44,518 bases of DNA from Mycogone perniciosa (Eukaryota; Ascomycota; Sordariomycetes; Hypocreales; Hypocreaceae), in assembly GCA_025331125.1 (NCBI GenBank), contig JAOALB010000261.1, forward strand, positions 1-44,518, in the 5' to 3' direction. Below the pieces are notes generated by a model. The model did not search any database. It had not been told where the DNA came from and saw only the letters and a list, made by a program, of their open reading frames with translations. Positions 23,401 through 33,300 of this stretch are shown here, piece by piece (the first letter of the stretch is position 1; each line of letters opens with the position of its first letter). The position numbers were made by a program, and so were the translations under genes.

Positions 23401-26400
23401 CATGCAGGTAGCCAGGGCCCACAAGCGGCCCTTCAAGTAAAAGCTCACCTGTGCATCCAGGTGGCAGAAGGCAATTATGATTCTCTGGATCAACAACCCA
23501 TGTCACCTGTCCCACGCCTCTACCTATGCGAGTGACTCCGTCTGGACTAGACACACTGTAACTCATCGTGCTAATTGGAGTGCACTCGCTTGGTCCATAG
23601 CCGTTAAGAACCCTCACCTTGTGCCACCAAGGGTTAACGTCTGTCACACGTAGAGCTTCGCCGATAAACATAATCGACTGTAAGTTAGGTATCTCCTCTG
23701 GAGATAGAAACTGAGCAACGGAAGGGGTGAGCAGCACCATAGTAGCCCTCAATGATGCTATGCTTGCGGCTAGATTATTTCTCCGATCTTGATCACTAGT
23801 CACGCATAGACAACCACCTGAAACGAGCGCGATGAAGGTGTTATAGGTTGACGCATCGAAGTTGTAGGACGAAAAGTCGAAGACCCTTGAATTCGAAGTG
23901 AGTCCAACAACGCCTACTTGATGGTGGAGAGCGGAAGCCATATTTCTGTGGGTTATCACGACCCCCTTGGGTCTACCTGTGCTGCCCGATGTGAAGACGA
24001 CATAGGCGACAGACAGCGGTGTGGAACCAATTGGGTGCGCATTTGCTGGTGTATCAAGGGCTCTGAGGGAATCCGAACCAACAGTAACCACTTCTGCAAC
24101 CAAATGCAAGCTCAGAGCCTGGTAAAAAAGAGAAGACACGAGCAACTTCGCTTTGACCTGTTGGACGATTTCGTGCAGACGCTGCTCCGGAAGAGAGGGG
24201 TCAAGCAACACAAACCCGCCACCAGCCTTGAGCACGCCAAGCATCGCAACCGTTGTCCACATTGACTTCTCAAAACACAGCGGCACAAGCACGTCAGGCC
24301 CAACACCGAGGTCGACAAGCTGGCTGGCTAGCCGCGTGGCAAGCTGATCGAGCTCGCCGTACGTCAACTCGCCATCCCACGCGCACACAGCTGGCGCATT
24401 GGGATGGGCCTTCGCTCTCTCCTCGATCAGGTCGTGAACACATCGCTCAACAGGCGCTGGTACAATGGCGTTCTGTGACCATATCCACTCAAGGTCAGTT
24501 TCTCCCACCAAACTAAGTTCCTTGAGGCGCCTAAAAGGGCTGGCAATAATCTCAGAGATAGCAGTACTCATGCAGTCAGCTATGCGTGTAGCTTCCCTTG
24601 AAGTGACAAATCCTGGCCGGAAGCCCAATTGAATGCTCAGTTCTGTGCTATTATCGGTGCCACTAATAGCTATGTCAAACTATTATAAGTTAGTATATAG
24701 TTGGAGGTTTATGGGAAATTGGTGTTTATACCTCTGTTGGATCGTACCAGTCAATATAACGGAGACTGATGCCATCGTGATCTGGGCTAGCATCGCTGCT
24801 AGACCTCTGGAAGGAAATCACACTATTAAAAAGTGTGGAGCCAAGTCCAAGGGCTCTGTGAATGGAAGCAAGTGGGAAGTGTTGGTAGGGCAAGCTATTA
24901 ACATTGTCCCTCTGAACCTTGTTTAAAGTCTCAAAGACTGACTGAGATTCACCCAAAGGAACCTGGCAAGGCGCCATCCCAATCAAGGGCCCAAAGACAT
25001 TATTAACATTGTTAATAGGTATATCTCGGCCTGAACAGAGATTGCCAAAGCATGGCACACTGGCGCCCGTATACATCCTTAGCACAAGTGCCCACGCAAA
25101 TTTGATGATTGTGGCGGCCGTCACCTCCCACTTTGCACAGAACGCGCGGATCTTGCCAGTGTCGAGACGGAGCATCTCCACCGGCTTAGCGCGATTCGGA
25201 CTGCCCTCCACTGAAGCTGGGAACAGGCATGGCTCCACATTAGCCAGATGGTTCTTCCAGAATTCGAGTCCGACATCTTGCGATTGCTCCGCTAGATAGC
25301 TGATAAAGTCCCTATACGTGCCAGCTAGGCCACTCTGGCTAAGTTTGCCATTATAAGCGGCTCGAAGCTCGTCCCACAGCATACTTGACGAGAATCCATC
25401 CATAATCGTATGATCCACTTCAAGGCGAAGGTAGGCCTGTTTCTCGTTAATCTGGCATATTGTGAGATGGTGCTGTAAGTGATATTTCTGGTAAGATGGA
25501 ATGCTGTTGTTCTGCGCTCCCTTGATCACAGCTTCGGCTTCTAATCCCAAGCAAGATATTCCTGGTACTGGGTCCTTGAGGATAACATGCATTACTCTGC
25601 TGCTTCCAGGGAAATTTTCGACCAGTATAGCCCGCAAGAGGGCATGTCGTTTTACAACAGCGTGCCAGGCCCGCTGGAGTTTGACCATATCGAGTTGAGC
25701 TTCGTCTCCACTGACGCCAAGTTCAGCTACAACCCGCGTTCGGTAGACACTTGGTTCCTTGCTCTGAGCAACCAACATGCCTTCCTGCATTGGCGAGCAG
25801 GGAAATATATCTTCAACATCATCACGTTGGATCCCAAGTTGACCTAGCCAGATATCCCGGAACTCATGAATAGCATCATATGACTGGAACGCTAATGGAA
25901 AGTCGCTGAGAGTCCAGTCAGGTGATAGGCCTGGGAATGCCTCTGTCATCTGTACCAGAGTAAGCTGGTATTTGTCAATCCATTCAAGGATTTTGTCTTG
26001 GTGAAGCATATCTTGGTGATAAGTGACTGACGTAAGGATATGCCCTTTATCCACAAGTACGTTGATCTCGAAGAGGGCAAATCTCTGTAGCTTGAAGCTA
26101 GAAGCCGGATCACATCCATCAGGCAGAGAGGCTTGCTCAAAGAGAGCATCGCTGCGCTCAAGCTGCTGATATAAGCCTGCGTAATTGAAGACAATCTCCA
26201 CAGGAAAGTCCCCCGCAAACGTCTGAGTATTACTCTCATCTGCAAACCGAGATGTGAAATAAGCCCAGCCATTTTGCGGTAAGCTGCGAATGTAATCCTT
26301 CGTCTGCCGGACTATATCTAGCAGGTTCGCATTCGCATTCATATCAGCAGAAACCTGCACAGGGAACATGGTTGTGAACCATCCGACTGTTGTAGAAACG

Positions 26401-29400
26401 TCAATCTGGCTATCCCAGGACTCACGGCCATGACCCTCGGTGAAGATGGGGGGAAGCGGACGATCAGGAAATGTAAGACCAAAAGAGTAAATAAGGGCCG
26501 ATATCATAAGCTCGATAGGACGTGTCCTAAAGGCATTGTTGCAGCAGCCAAGAAGCATAGAACTGGTTGACTTATCAAGGGTAAAGCTCTTGGTTATAGT
26601 GTCTCTATGTAGGTTAGGACGAAATTCCATTCCCCAGTAAGCAAGCAGAGGTGGCTGGGCTTGAAAAGGTGCCAAAGTGCGAGGATCTAAATTCTCAATC
26701 GCATATTGAGCCTGTAGGGCAGTCCAGGACTGAAATGGAATTGAAGGCGGCAGAGTGATAGTCCCTGAAGTAAGAAGCTCCTCTAGCTCCTGGAGTAGGA
26801 CACGCCAGGACACTAGATCGACGACGAGGTGATGTATTGTTAGAAACAGCGTCTGATGCTCTGTATTGTCGAAGAGTACAGCAGCGAGGAGCGGCCCACT
26901 TTCGATATCAAGGCCTTCGCGATATTGAGCAATGATCGGGACGGTCTCAAGACCAGCAGGCTCTTCGGCACAGACAAAGGATTGTGAGATATCCCCCGTT
27001 ATGCACTGCTCCCAGATGCCTGCTTCATTTTTACTAAACCGAGCACGCAAGATGCTATGTCTGCTAACGATTGTCTCAAGTGCCTTGGATAAAGATGTAT
27101 GTGTAACTGTTGCGTTTATTTTGAGGAGGAAACACTGATCAAAGCATATCATAGGGTCAGGTTGTATGTGAAGATACAGCCTCTGAATCGGGCTCAGCGG
27201 GAGGGAGCCGTCAATAACAGTATCATGGGATAGCGGAAGATAACCCTGAATAGAACTGGCCACCCTGAGATTACTTGCAAGACTAGATATTGTCCGCTTT
27301 CCGATAATATCAGCAGTGCTAATATTGATGGATAGGGAACGAGCGGCTGATGAGACTTGCATGGCCGTAATTGAGTCGCCACCAAGTTGGTAGAAACCGT
27401 CGTCCAGCCCAATTGTGGCCGGGTCGATGTTGAGCACTCGGCCCCATATGCTCTGAATCTTCCGCTCCATCTCTGATGAAGGCTGGCGTTTTGTCCCTTG
27501 TCCTGCCAGCCGAATCTCCGCGAGTTGCTGGGCAGAGAAAAAACTGCCAACCTCGCGTAGACGTTTCCGGTCTATCTTCCCCGTGACCGTCATCGGCAAT
27601 TCCCTTATCGTAAAGAACACTGCTGGCACCATGTAGCTTGGTAGATGCTCGGCTACCTTTGCCTCAATATTACTAGTGATGGGAAGTATCTTCACTGCGG
27701 TACCCGCGGGTTCGTCGGTCCCTACATGTATGTCATCGTCCGTTTGGAGGAACGCCGCTAAGACCGGCCTTGAGTTTTCCCCTTGTGGTACGATGACTTC
27801 CGCCACAACCTGCCTCGCTTCTGGCATGCACTCTAAGACATGGTGCTCGACTTCTCTGAGTTCAACTCGCTGCCCGCGGATCTTGACTTGCGCGTCCTTC
27901 CGCCCGACGAACGTTAGGCTTCCGTCCTCATTGTACCTCACTAGGTCACCTGTCTTGTATAGTCGTCCATGCCGTCCAGGCCGGCCAGGCGCGCCCTGAA
28001 GTAACCACAGTGGGTCCTCAATGAATGCGGCGGCAGTCCCGTCTGGATCATGCAGATAGCCACGGCCAACAATCGGGCCCTCAAGTAGCAGCTCGCCGAT
28101 ACATCCCACTGGAAGCAGATCATCATGGTTCTCTGGATTAACAATCCAAGTGACCAAGCCTGCGCCTTTCCCGATGCGTGTGGCCTCCTCTGGACTAGCA
28201 GTATTGCAATTGATTGTGCTAGTTTGGGTACATTCAGCGGGTCCATATGCGTGAAGAACTCGTACCTTACCCCACCAACGCGCGATGTCTGTTACACGTA
28301 AAGCTTCCCCGCCGAATATGATGGACTGTATGTCAGGTATCTCCTCTGGAGATAGAAACTGAGTTATAGAGGGGGTAAGCAGAGCAACATTAGCCTTCAA
28401 TAGTGTTAGGCTGCCGGTCAGGTTATTTGTTCGATCCCGCTCACTTGGGACACATAAACAACCACCTGCAGCCAGGGCCATGAAAACATTGCTGATGGAT
28501 ATATCAAAGCTGTAGGATGCAAAGTCGTAAACTCTGGATTTTGAGGTGAATCCAAGAAGCTCCACGTGATAGTGGAGAGCCGAAGCGGCATTGCGGTGCG
28601 TTATCACCACTCCTTTTGGTATCCCTGTGCTACCCGATGTGAAAACTGTATACACGATAGACGACGGCCTAGGTTTAGGAGGTTGCTGAATTCCTTCGTC
28701 GTGCATCATTGAAAATAAACCTGCGTTAAGAGTAACGACCTCTTGCTCAAGGCGCAAACAAAGAGTCTTGTAAGTGACGGAAGACACGAGCAGTCTCGCT
28801 TTGACCTGTTGGACGATTTCGTGCAGACGCTGCTCCGGAAGAGAGGGGTCAAGCAACACAAACCCGCCACCAGCCTTGAGCACGCCAAGCATCGCAACCG
28901 TTGTCCACATTGACTTCTCAAAACACAGCGGCACAAGCACGTCAGGCCCAACACCGAGGTCGACAAGCTGGCTGGCTAGCCGCGTGGCAAGCTGATCGAG
29001 CTCGCCGTACGTCAACTCACCATCCCACGCGCATATAGCCGGCGCAGTTGGTTGGCCCTGCGCCTGCTCCTCGATTATTTCATGAACACATCGGTCAATG
29101 GGTGCCGGAACAGTACAGTTCCATGCCCACATCTCCTTAAGGTCCTGCTCGGTGACCATTTTGATGTCAGCCAACGTCTGCTCGGGACTTGCAACTTCGA
29201 GCTGTCGCATCACCAACTCAAGTCGCTCTAGCAACTTCTGCACTATCCATGGCTGGATTGCCCTCGAGTCAAACCTAGCTGTAGCCAAAATCTTGTCTTT
29301 ACTAAACTGCAGCTCAATGAAAAGCCCATATGTATTCATTCCCTGTTGCTGATCGCCATTATGCCACCTCCAAAGGATGTCCTGGCTGGACCTGTTCTCC

Positions 29401-32400
29401 TCTGGCTGGATAACAAGTAGCGTCTGAAACATGCATGCTTGTCGACTTTCAGGGCACAGCTTTGCAATTCGTTGCAGCCCGGTCTGCTCAAAGGGAATCA
29501 TTTCTGTCGACTGCTTCTGCACCGCCTCTAGATATTCTGAAACCCTCTGATTGCTAGCCCACTTCACACGCACTGGAACTGTTGCGATTGTTGGGGCCAC
29601 CATCTCGTCAATGCCGATAACTGGTGCATTCCTGCCGGATAGCGTGACGCCAAACACGACATCCTCGGAGTTGGTCGCACGGCCAGCGACCAAAGCCCAT
29701 GCAGCACGGATCAGATTCGAGGCAGTAATGTTTAAAGACGTTTCCCCAAGTTGCGATAATTGATGACTTAACACACTGTCGGCTATTGGCTGCTCTATGC
29801 CTTGTGGGAGGGCTGGAAACGTTGCGCAGTTGCAGTCAGCTAGGGCATTTTGCCAGTAATCAGCTATCTCCTTATCGTCTTGCCGTCTGATGTATTGAAT
29901 GAACTTCTGGAACTGAGGCTGGCTATTAAGTGTATCCCCATGATATACGCGATTCACTGCGTCGAGGATACTAGAAAGTGACCAACCATCATAAAGCGCG
30001 TGATGGACTGTCCATACAAACCACCTGCATATACCCGCGTCATCGTTAATAAGAGCGTAGCGAGTAAGAGGCTGGCCTAACTCCATTGGCTGCTGCATTT
30101 CAGTCTCGAGATATCTGTCAAGACCTGTCGTTTTAATCCAGTGAATCTTGTCGTCCAGTACGGCCTGCAAGAGACCGGCAATATCGTGCTGCACTATCCT
30201 TGTACGCAAGATAGGCATTGTCTGGAACACATGTTCCCAGGCATTGCAGAACGCAGTGAAGGAAAGGTCGGCGGACAGTTCTAGGGTACATTGTGTAATG
30301 TAGTCGCCCGGCCGCTTTGTTGACAACGATAAAAGGCCCTCTTGCAGAGGCGTGCATGGATATGCATCCTGTATTATAGCTGGGTCCAATTTATATGGAA
30401 TTGAAATGTCCTGAAGAAACGAAGGGATATCTAAGCCTTCTGTGAGAAGAGCGAATGGTAAGATGTCTTTGGAAGTGTCATGGGAGAAATGGACCCCCAT
30501 GGTAGCGACCTGCTTCAGCCTAGCATGGCGGAAGATATCTGCCACTGCCAGTTCGATGCCAGCCTTATGAGCCTCACCCACGATTTTTATTGCTGCAATC
30601 GAGTCGCCTCCAAGCTCGAAGAAACTGTCATTGAGGCCAGTTGTGGCTGGCTCTATATTGAGCACTCGGCCCCATATGCTCTGCATCTGTTGCTCTACTT
30701 CTGATGTCGGCTGGCGCTGCGTTCCTTGTCCGGTCGTCCGCATCTCGGCCAGCTGCTGGACAGAGAACGATGCACCGATCTCACGCAGCCGTATCCGGTC
30801 CGCTTTTCCTAAGGCTGTCATAGGCAGCTGCCGCATAGAGAAGAACACTGTTGGCACCGTATAGCTTGGCAGGTGTTTGGCTAGATTATCTTCGACATCA
30901 GAACCAATGTGAAATAGCTTGGCTGTCGTAGGCTCCGTTTCGGCCTCTCCCGTCACATTATCATTTAACTCGAGGAACGCCGCCAACGCTGGGCTTGCAT
31001 CCTGCCCTTGCAGTATGATAAGTTCGGCCACGACCTGGCTTGCTTCCGGCATACATTGCTGCACGTGGTGCTCGACATCGCCAAGCTCGACTCGCAGCCC
31101 CTGGATTTTGACTTGCATGTCCTTACGCCCAATGAATGTCATGCTTCCATCTTCATTGTACTGGGCCAAGTCGCCTGTCTTATAGAGTCGCCCATGCCGT
31201 CCTTGGCAACCTGGGGCGCCTCGTAGCAACCATGCCGGGTCCTCAATGAATACCCCAACAGTCTCCTCTGGCTCGTTCAGGAAGCCACCGCTGACAAGTG
31301 GCCCTTCGAGCAGGACCTCGCCGACGCATCCTACGGGTAGTAAACAATCATGGTTTTGTGGATCGACAATCCAAGTCACCACGCCTACGCCCTTTCCGAT
31401 CTGTGTGGCCTCTTCGGGGCTGGATGGGCCACAGTTGATCGTACTGGTCATAGGGGCTTCGCTCGGTCGATGTGTGTTGAGAGTCTGCACCTTACCCCAC
31501 CACCGCTGGACATCTTGAACGCGCAAAGCTTGGCCAACGGTAATGAGGGTCTTAAGATGAGGTGCTGTCATCGGATCCAGTAAACGTGAAACTGTCGGCG
31601 TAAAATTGACAATTGTAGCTCGCATGTCCGTCATAACCTTGGCCAGGTTATCCCTGCGGTCTATCTCGGATGGGACGCACAAGCATCCTCCTGCAACAAG
31701 GGTGGCAAAGACATTATGGATTGCGATATCGAAACTATACGATGAGAAATCCATGATTCTTGAATCTGTTGAAAAGTCAAGAAGATGTAAATGATAGTCC
31801 AGAGCTGTGCAAACGCTCTCATGTGACATCAAGATGCCCTTGGGCGATCCCGCGCTCCCAGATGTAAACGCGAAATACATTGCAGTTGAAGATGATTGTT
31901 GCTGTTGTCGTGGACTAACAGGCTTGGACGTCTCGATTGAATCCGGGCCAACCTGGATTACTGTCTTGCACAGCTGCGAGCTCAGAGTCAGGTTGGAGAG
32001 GGAAGACAGGAGCAGACCTGCGTTGACATGTCGGACGATGTCCCGCAGCCGCTGCTCCGGAAGCGAGGGGTCAAGCAATACAAAGCCTCCGCCGGCCTTA
32101 AGGACGCCAAGCATCGCAACCGTCGTCCACATCGATTTGTCGAAACACAGCGGCACCAGCACGTCTAGTCCGACACCAAGATCGACAAGTTGGCCCGCCA
32201 GTCGCATGGCAAGCTGATCCAGCTCGCTGTACGTCAACTCTCCGTCCCAGGCACAGACAGCGGGCGCGTTAGGCTGGGCCCGCGCCCGCTCTTGAACTAT
32301 CTCATGGACACATCTCTCAACCGAGACTGGAACGGCCCTGTTCCATGACCATATCTCCTGGAGGTCATGCTCTGCCACCATGTTGATGTCGGCCAATGTC

Positions 32401-33077
32401 TGCTTGGGATCTGCGCCGTCAAGCTGCTGCATCACAAACTCCAACCGCTCTAGCAGCTTCCGCACCGTCCATGACTCAATCACCTTCGAATCAAAGTGGG
32501 CTTTAACCAAGATCTTGCCCGCGCCAAGCTGCATCTCGAGCACAAGAGCATACATGTTGCTCCATTGCTGCTCGCCGCCATCCTGTGGCTGAATCACAAG
32601 CAGTGTCTGGAACATGCATGCCTGCGGACCTTCGGGGCATATCTTGGCAATTCGATGCAACCCAGTCTGCTCGAAGGGAATCATTTCTGTTGCTTGTCGT
32701 TGGACCATCTGTAGGTATTCCGAAACTTTCTGCTTGCCCGCTGATTTCACACGCACTGGAATCGTTGTGATTGTCGGGGCCGCCATTTCATCAATGCCAA
32801 CATCAACAGGCGCACCCATGCCGGATACCGTGACACCAAACACGACATCCTCCGAGTTGGTCATGCAGCCAGCGACCAAAGCCCATGCGGCACGAATCCG
32901 ATTCGATAGCGTGATGTCGAGAGACCCTTCGCTAAGCCATGGGATTTGACGCTCTATCACGCTGTCTGCCACTGGCCGCTCTTCGGTTGGCGGGAGGCCT
33001 GGGAACGGTGCGCCATCGTACTCTGCCAGGGCGTTTCGCCAGTAATCTACTACTTCTTGTCCTTCCTTCAATTCCAT
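4072..33077 (-). CDS. Seven-module nonribosomal peptide synthetase (9,601 aa)
   Basis: The gene is read on the minus strand in five exons: 33077-24732, 24679-20087, 20035-15455, 15403-4325 and 4278-4072. All four introns are phase 0, and two of them (52 and 46 nt) must be removed to keep the frame. Domain order is partial C, A1, T, C, A2, T, E, C, A3, T, E, C, A4, T, E, C, A5, T, C, A6, T, C, A7, T, E, terminal C. Every T domain has the GGDSI phosphopantetheine site, and every E domain has HHxxxDxVSW. There is no TE, reductase, methyltransferase or PKS domain. The first ATG in frame is at 33077, and a TAA lies 14 codons upstream. By fungal precedent (condensation-like terminal domains that macrocyclize) the product should be a cyclic peptide with D residues at positions 2, 3, 4 and 7. 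The exact peptide is unknown. Confidence 0.95.
4279..4324 (-). other. NRPS intron 4 (46 nt)
   Basis: GTAAGA donor, ATACTAAC branch site and GCAG acceptor. It is phase 0, after DPFE in the terminal C domain. Without splicing the protein stops at 4289; with it the frame continues for 68 residues that match the ends of C3-C5. Confidence 0.92.
5415..10089 (-). other. NRPS module 7: C-A7-T-E
   Basis: Residues about 7612-9169. C7 has HHALYDGWS. A7 has SGSTGTPKG, VYGPAECT, YKTGDL and VKIRGQR. Its inferred pocket code is D-M-G-H-L-G-V-P-N-K; Gly at the third position suggests a large pocket. T7 has FFQLGGDSITAMQ. E7 has IHHLVIDLVSW, EGHGRE, TIGWFTTMFP and FNYAG. The last residue is therefore predicted to be D before release. 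Confidence 0.87.
10090..13319 (-). other. NRPS module 6: C-A6-T
   Basis: Residues about 6535-7611. C6 has HHALYDGWS. A6 has SGSTGIPKG, GYGPSECT, YKTGDL and VKIRGQR. Its inferred pocket code is D-A-Y-L-M-V-G-P-I-K, which differs from A3 only by Val for Ile. The two modules are therefore predicted to activate the same amino acid, A3 with and A6 without epimerization. T6 has FFQLGGDSITAMKVVGEAR. The A4-A5 spacer is slightly longer than in the siblings (LTAGQTHSRVF). Confidence 0.87.
13320..16565 (-). other. NRPS module 5: C-A5-T
   Basis: Residues about 5470-6534. C5 follows E4 and has DHTIIDGFS, with a 51-nt intron at 15404-15454. A5 is complete, with SGSTGTPKG, AYGPSECT, YKTGDL and VKIYGQR (Tyr for Arg in A8). 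Its inferred pocket code is D-A-S-D-V-A-A-T-M-K; the extra acidic residue at the fourth position is unlike any sibling and could contact a polar side chain. T5 (FFQLGGDSIAAMKLVGEAR) is of the class that feeds a standard C domain. No E domain follows, so residue 5 should stay L. Confidence 0.87.
15404..15454 (-). other. NRPS intron 3 (51 nt, in frame)
   Basis: GTAAGA donor, ATGCTAAC branch site and ACAG acceptor. It is phase 0, after DPTE in C5, and closely similar in sequence to intron 2. It is in frame without stops, so an automatic gene model would probably translate it as 17 extra residues. Confidence 0.88.
16566..21194 (-). other. NRPS module 4: C-A4-T-E
   Basis: Residues about 3944-5469. 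C4 is of the post-epimerization class (DHTIIDGFS) with a 51-nt intron at 20036-20086. A4 has SGSTGTPKG, VYGPSECT and YKTGDL. Its inferred pocket code is D-A-L-F-F-G-V-P-F-K, rich in aromatic and bulky positions, so the substrate may be small or aliphatic (weak inference). T4 has FFQLGGDSITAMQ. E4 has IHHLVIDLVSW. A 208-bp tract of E4 (16860-17067) is almost identical to E7. Residue 4 is predicted to be D. Confidence 0.88.
20036..20086 (-). other. NRPS intron 2 (51 nt, in frame)
   Basis: GTAAGA donor, ATACTAAC branch site and ACAG acceptor. It is phase 0, after DPTE in C4. Being 17 codons long and free of stops, it is hidden as an apparent insertion in the translated frame. The homologous introns in C3 and CT, which must be removed, show it is an intron. 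Confidence 0.88.
21195..25829 (-). other. NRPS module 3: C-A3-T-E
   Basis: Residues about 2417-3943. C3 follows an E domain and carries DHTIMDGFS in place of HHxxxDG. It is interrupted by the 52-nt intron at 24680-24731. A3 has all core motifs intact (SGSTGRPKG, GYGPSECT, YKTGDL, VKIRGQR). Its inferred pocket code is D-A-Y-L-M-I-G-P-I-K, almost the same as A6. T3 has FFQLGGDSITAMQ. E3 has IHHLIVDLVSW with the other epimerase motifs in place. The module is predicted to add and epimerize residue 3. Confidence 0.88.
24680..24731 (-). other. NRPS intron 1 (52 nt)
   Basis: GTATAA donor, ATACTAAC branch site and ATAG acceptor. It is phase 0, after the Glu of DPTE in C3. Removal is required: it joins two frames and restores ...DPTE-FDIAI..., matching the three sibling domains. 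Confidence 0.93.
25830..30479 (-). other. NRPS module 2: C-A2-T-E
   Basis: Residues about 867-2416. C2 has HHALYDGWS (near 29990), the standard motif of domains that accept an L-configured donor. A2 is complete, with SGSTGIPKG, AYGPAECT, YKTGDL and VKIRGQR. Its inferred pocket code is D-I-S-L-I-G-A-Q-T-K, and no substrate is assigned with confidence. T2 (FYQLGGDSITAMQ) belongs to the class that precedes E domains here. E2 has IHHLVVDLVSW, EGHGRE, TVGWFTTMFP and FNYAG, so epimerization of residue 2 is expected. The first 223 bases shown by its A domain at 28796-29018 are identical to A3. Confidence 0.88.
30480..33077 (-). other. NRPS module 1: truncated C, degenerate A1, T
   Basis: Residues 1-866. 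The protein starts just before the DYW motif of a condensation domain, so the N-terminal lobe with HHxxxDG is absent. The remaining lobe belongs to the class seen in C2, C6 and C7. A1 departs from its six siblings at core motifs: SGSAG instead of SGSTG in A3, THRPSEA instead of xYGPSEC in A5, and VKIQGLR instead of VKIRGQR in A8. The A10 lysine (ALGKADR) and TGDL remain. The inferred pocket code is D-I-H-N-I-V-T-M-T-K. The T domain (FFELGGDSIAA, near 30600) is intact. The module may be inactive or a weak starter. The long open frame argues against simple pseudogenization. Confidence 0.8.
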
Positions 33078-33300
33078 CGCTTGCTTATTCGTAAATAAAT
33101 CCGTCTTGATCGAAACTTAGTATGTTTTTGGTTTATAAGTGAATTCACTGACAGCTTGCCCAGATCAATCAAGGATTTGATCAGGGTGTTCATTCTCCTG
33201 AATTTACTAAATGTCTCAAATCTGGATGCGATGTCAGGGCTTAAATATACTAACAAAAGAATTGACTAGCTAACGCATGTTGGATGGGCGAGAAGAGGAA
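33078..33300 (-). promoter_or_regulatory. Putative NRPS 5' leader and promoter
   Basis: On the minus strand a TATATTTAA string (33241-33249) lies about 165 bases before the ATG at 33077. The frame of exon 1 is closed by a TAA at 33117-33119. An alternative start is possible: an ATG at 33193 opens 15 codons, and a GTGAAT...ATAAG segment (33148-33084, 65 nt) could be an intron joining in frame two codons before the ATG at 33077. This would not restore the missing half of the C domain. No other promoter element is certain. Confidence 0.3.

Noticed and set aside
4289..24628. Treating the 6,779-codon frame as a separate gene from the 2,783-codon frame upstream
   Set aside because: The 52-nt intron at 24680-24731 joins them in frame in the middle of C3, and the same intron recurs in three sibling domains.
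4072..33077. Naming the NRPS after a known heptapeptide synthetase of fungi
   Set aside because: Several fungal cyclic peptides have seven residues with D centres, but no residue codes could be matched without a search, so no name is given.
33068..33256. A 62-codon minus-strand frame upstream of the NRPS as a coding gene
   Set aside because: Its nominal start is TTG, it overlaps exon 1 in another frame, and it shows no domain. A smaller part may be a 5' exon, which is noted separately.
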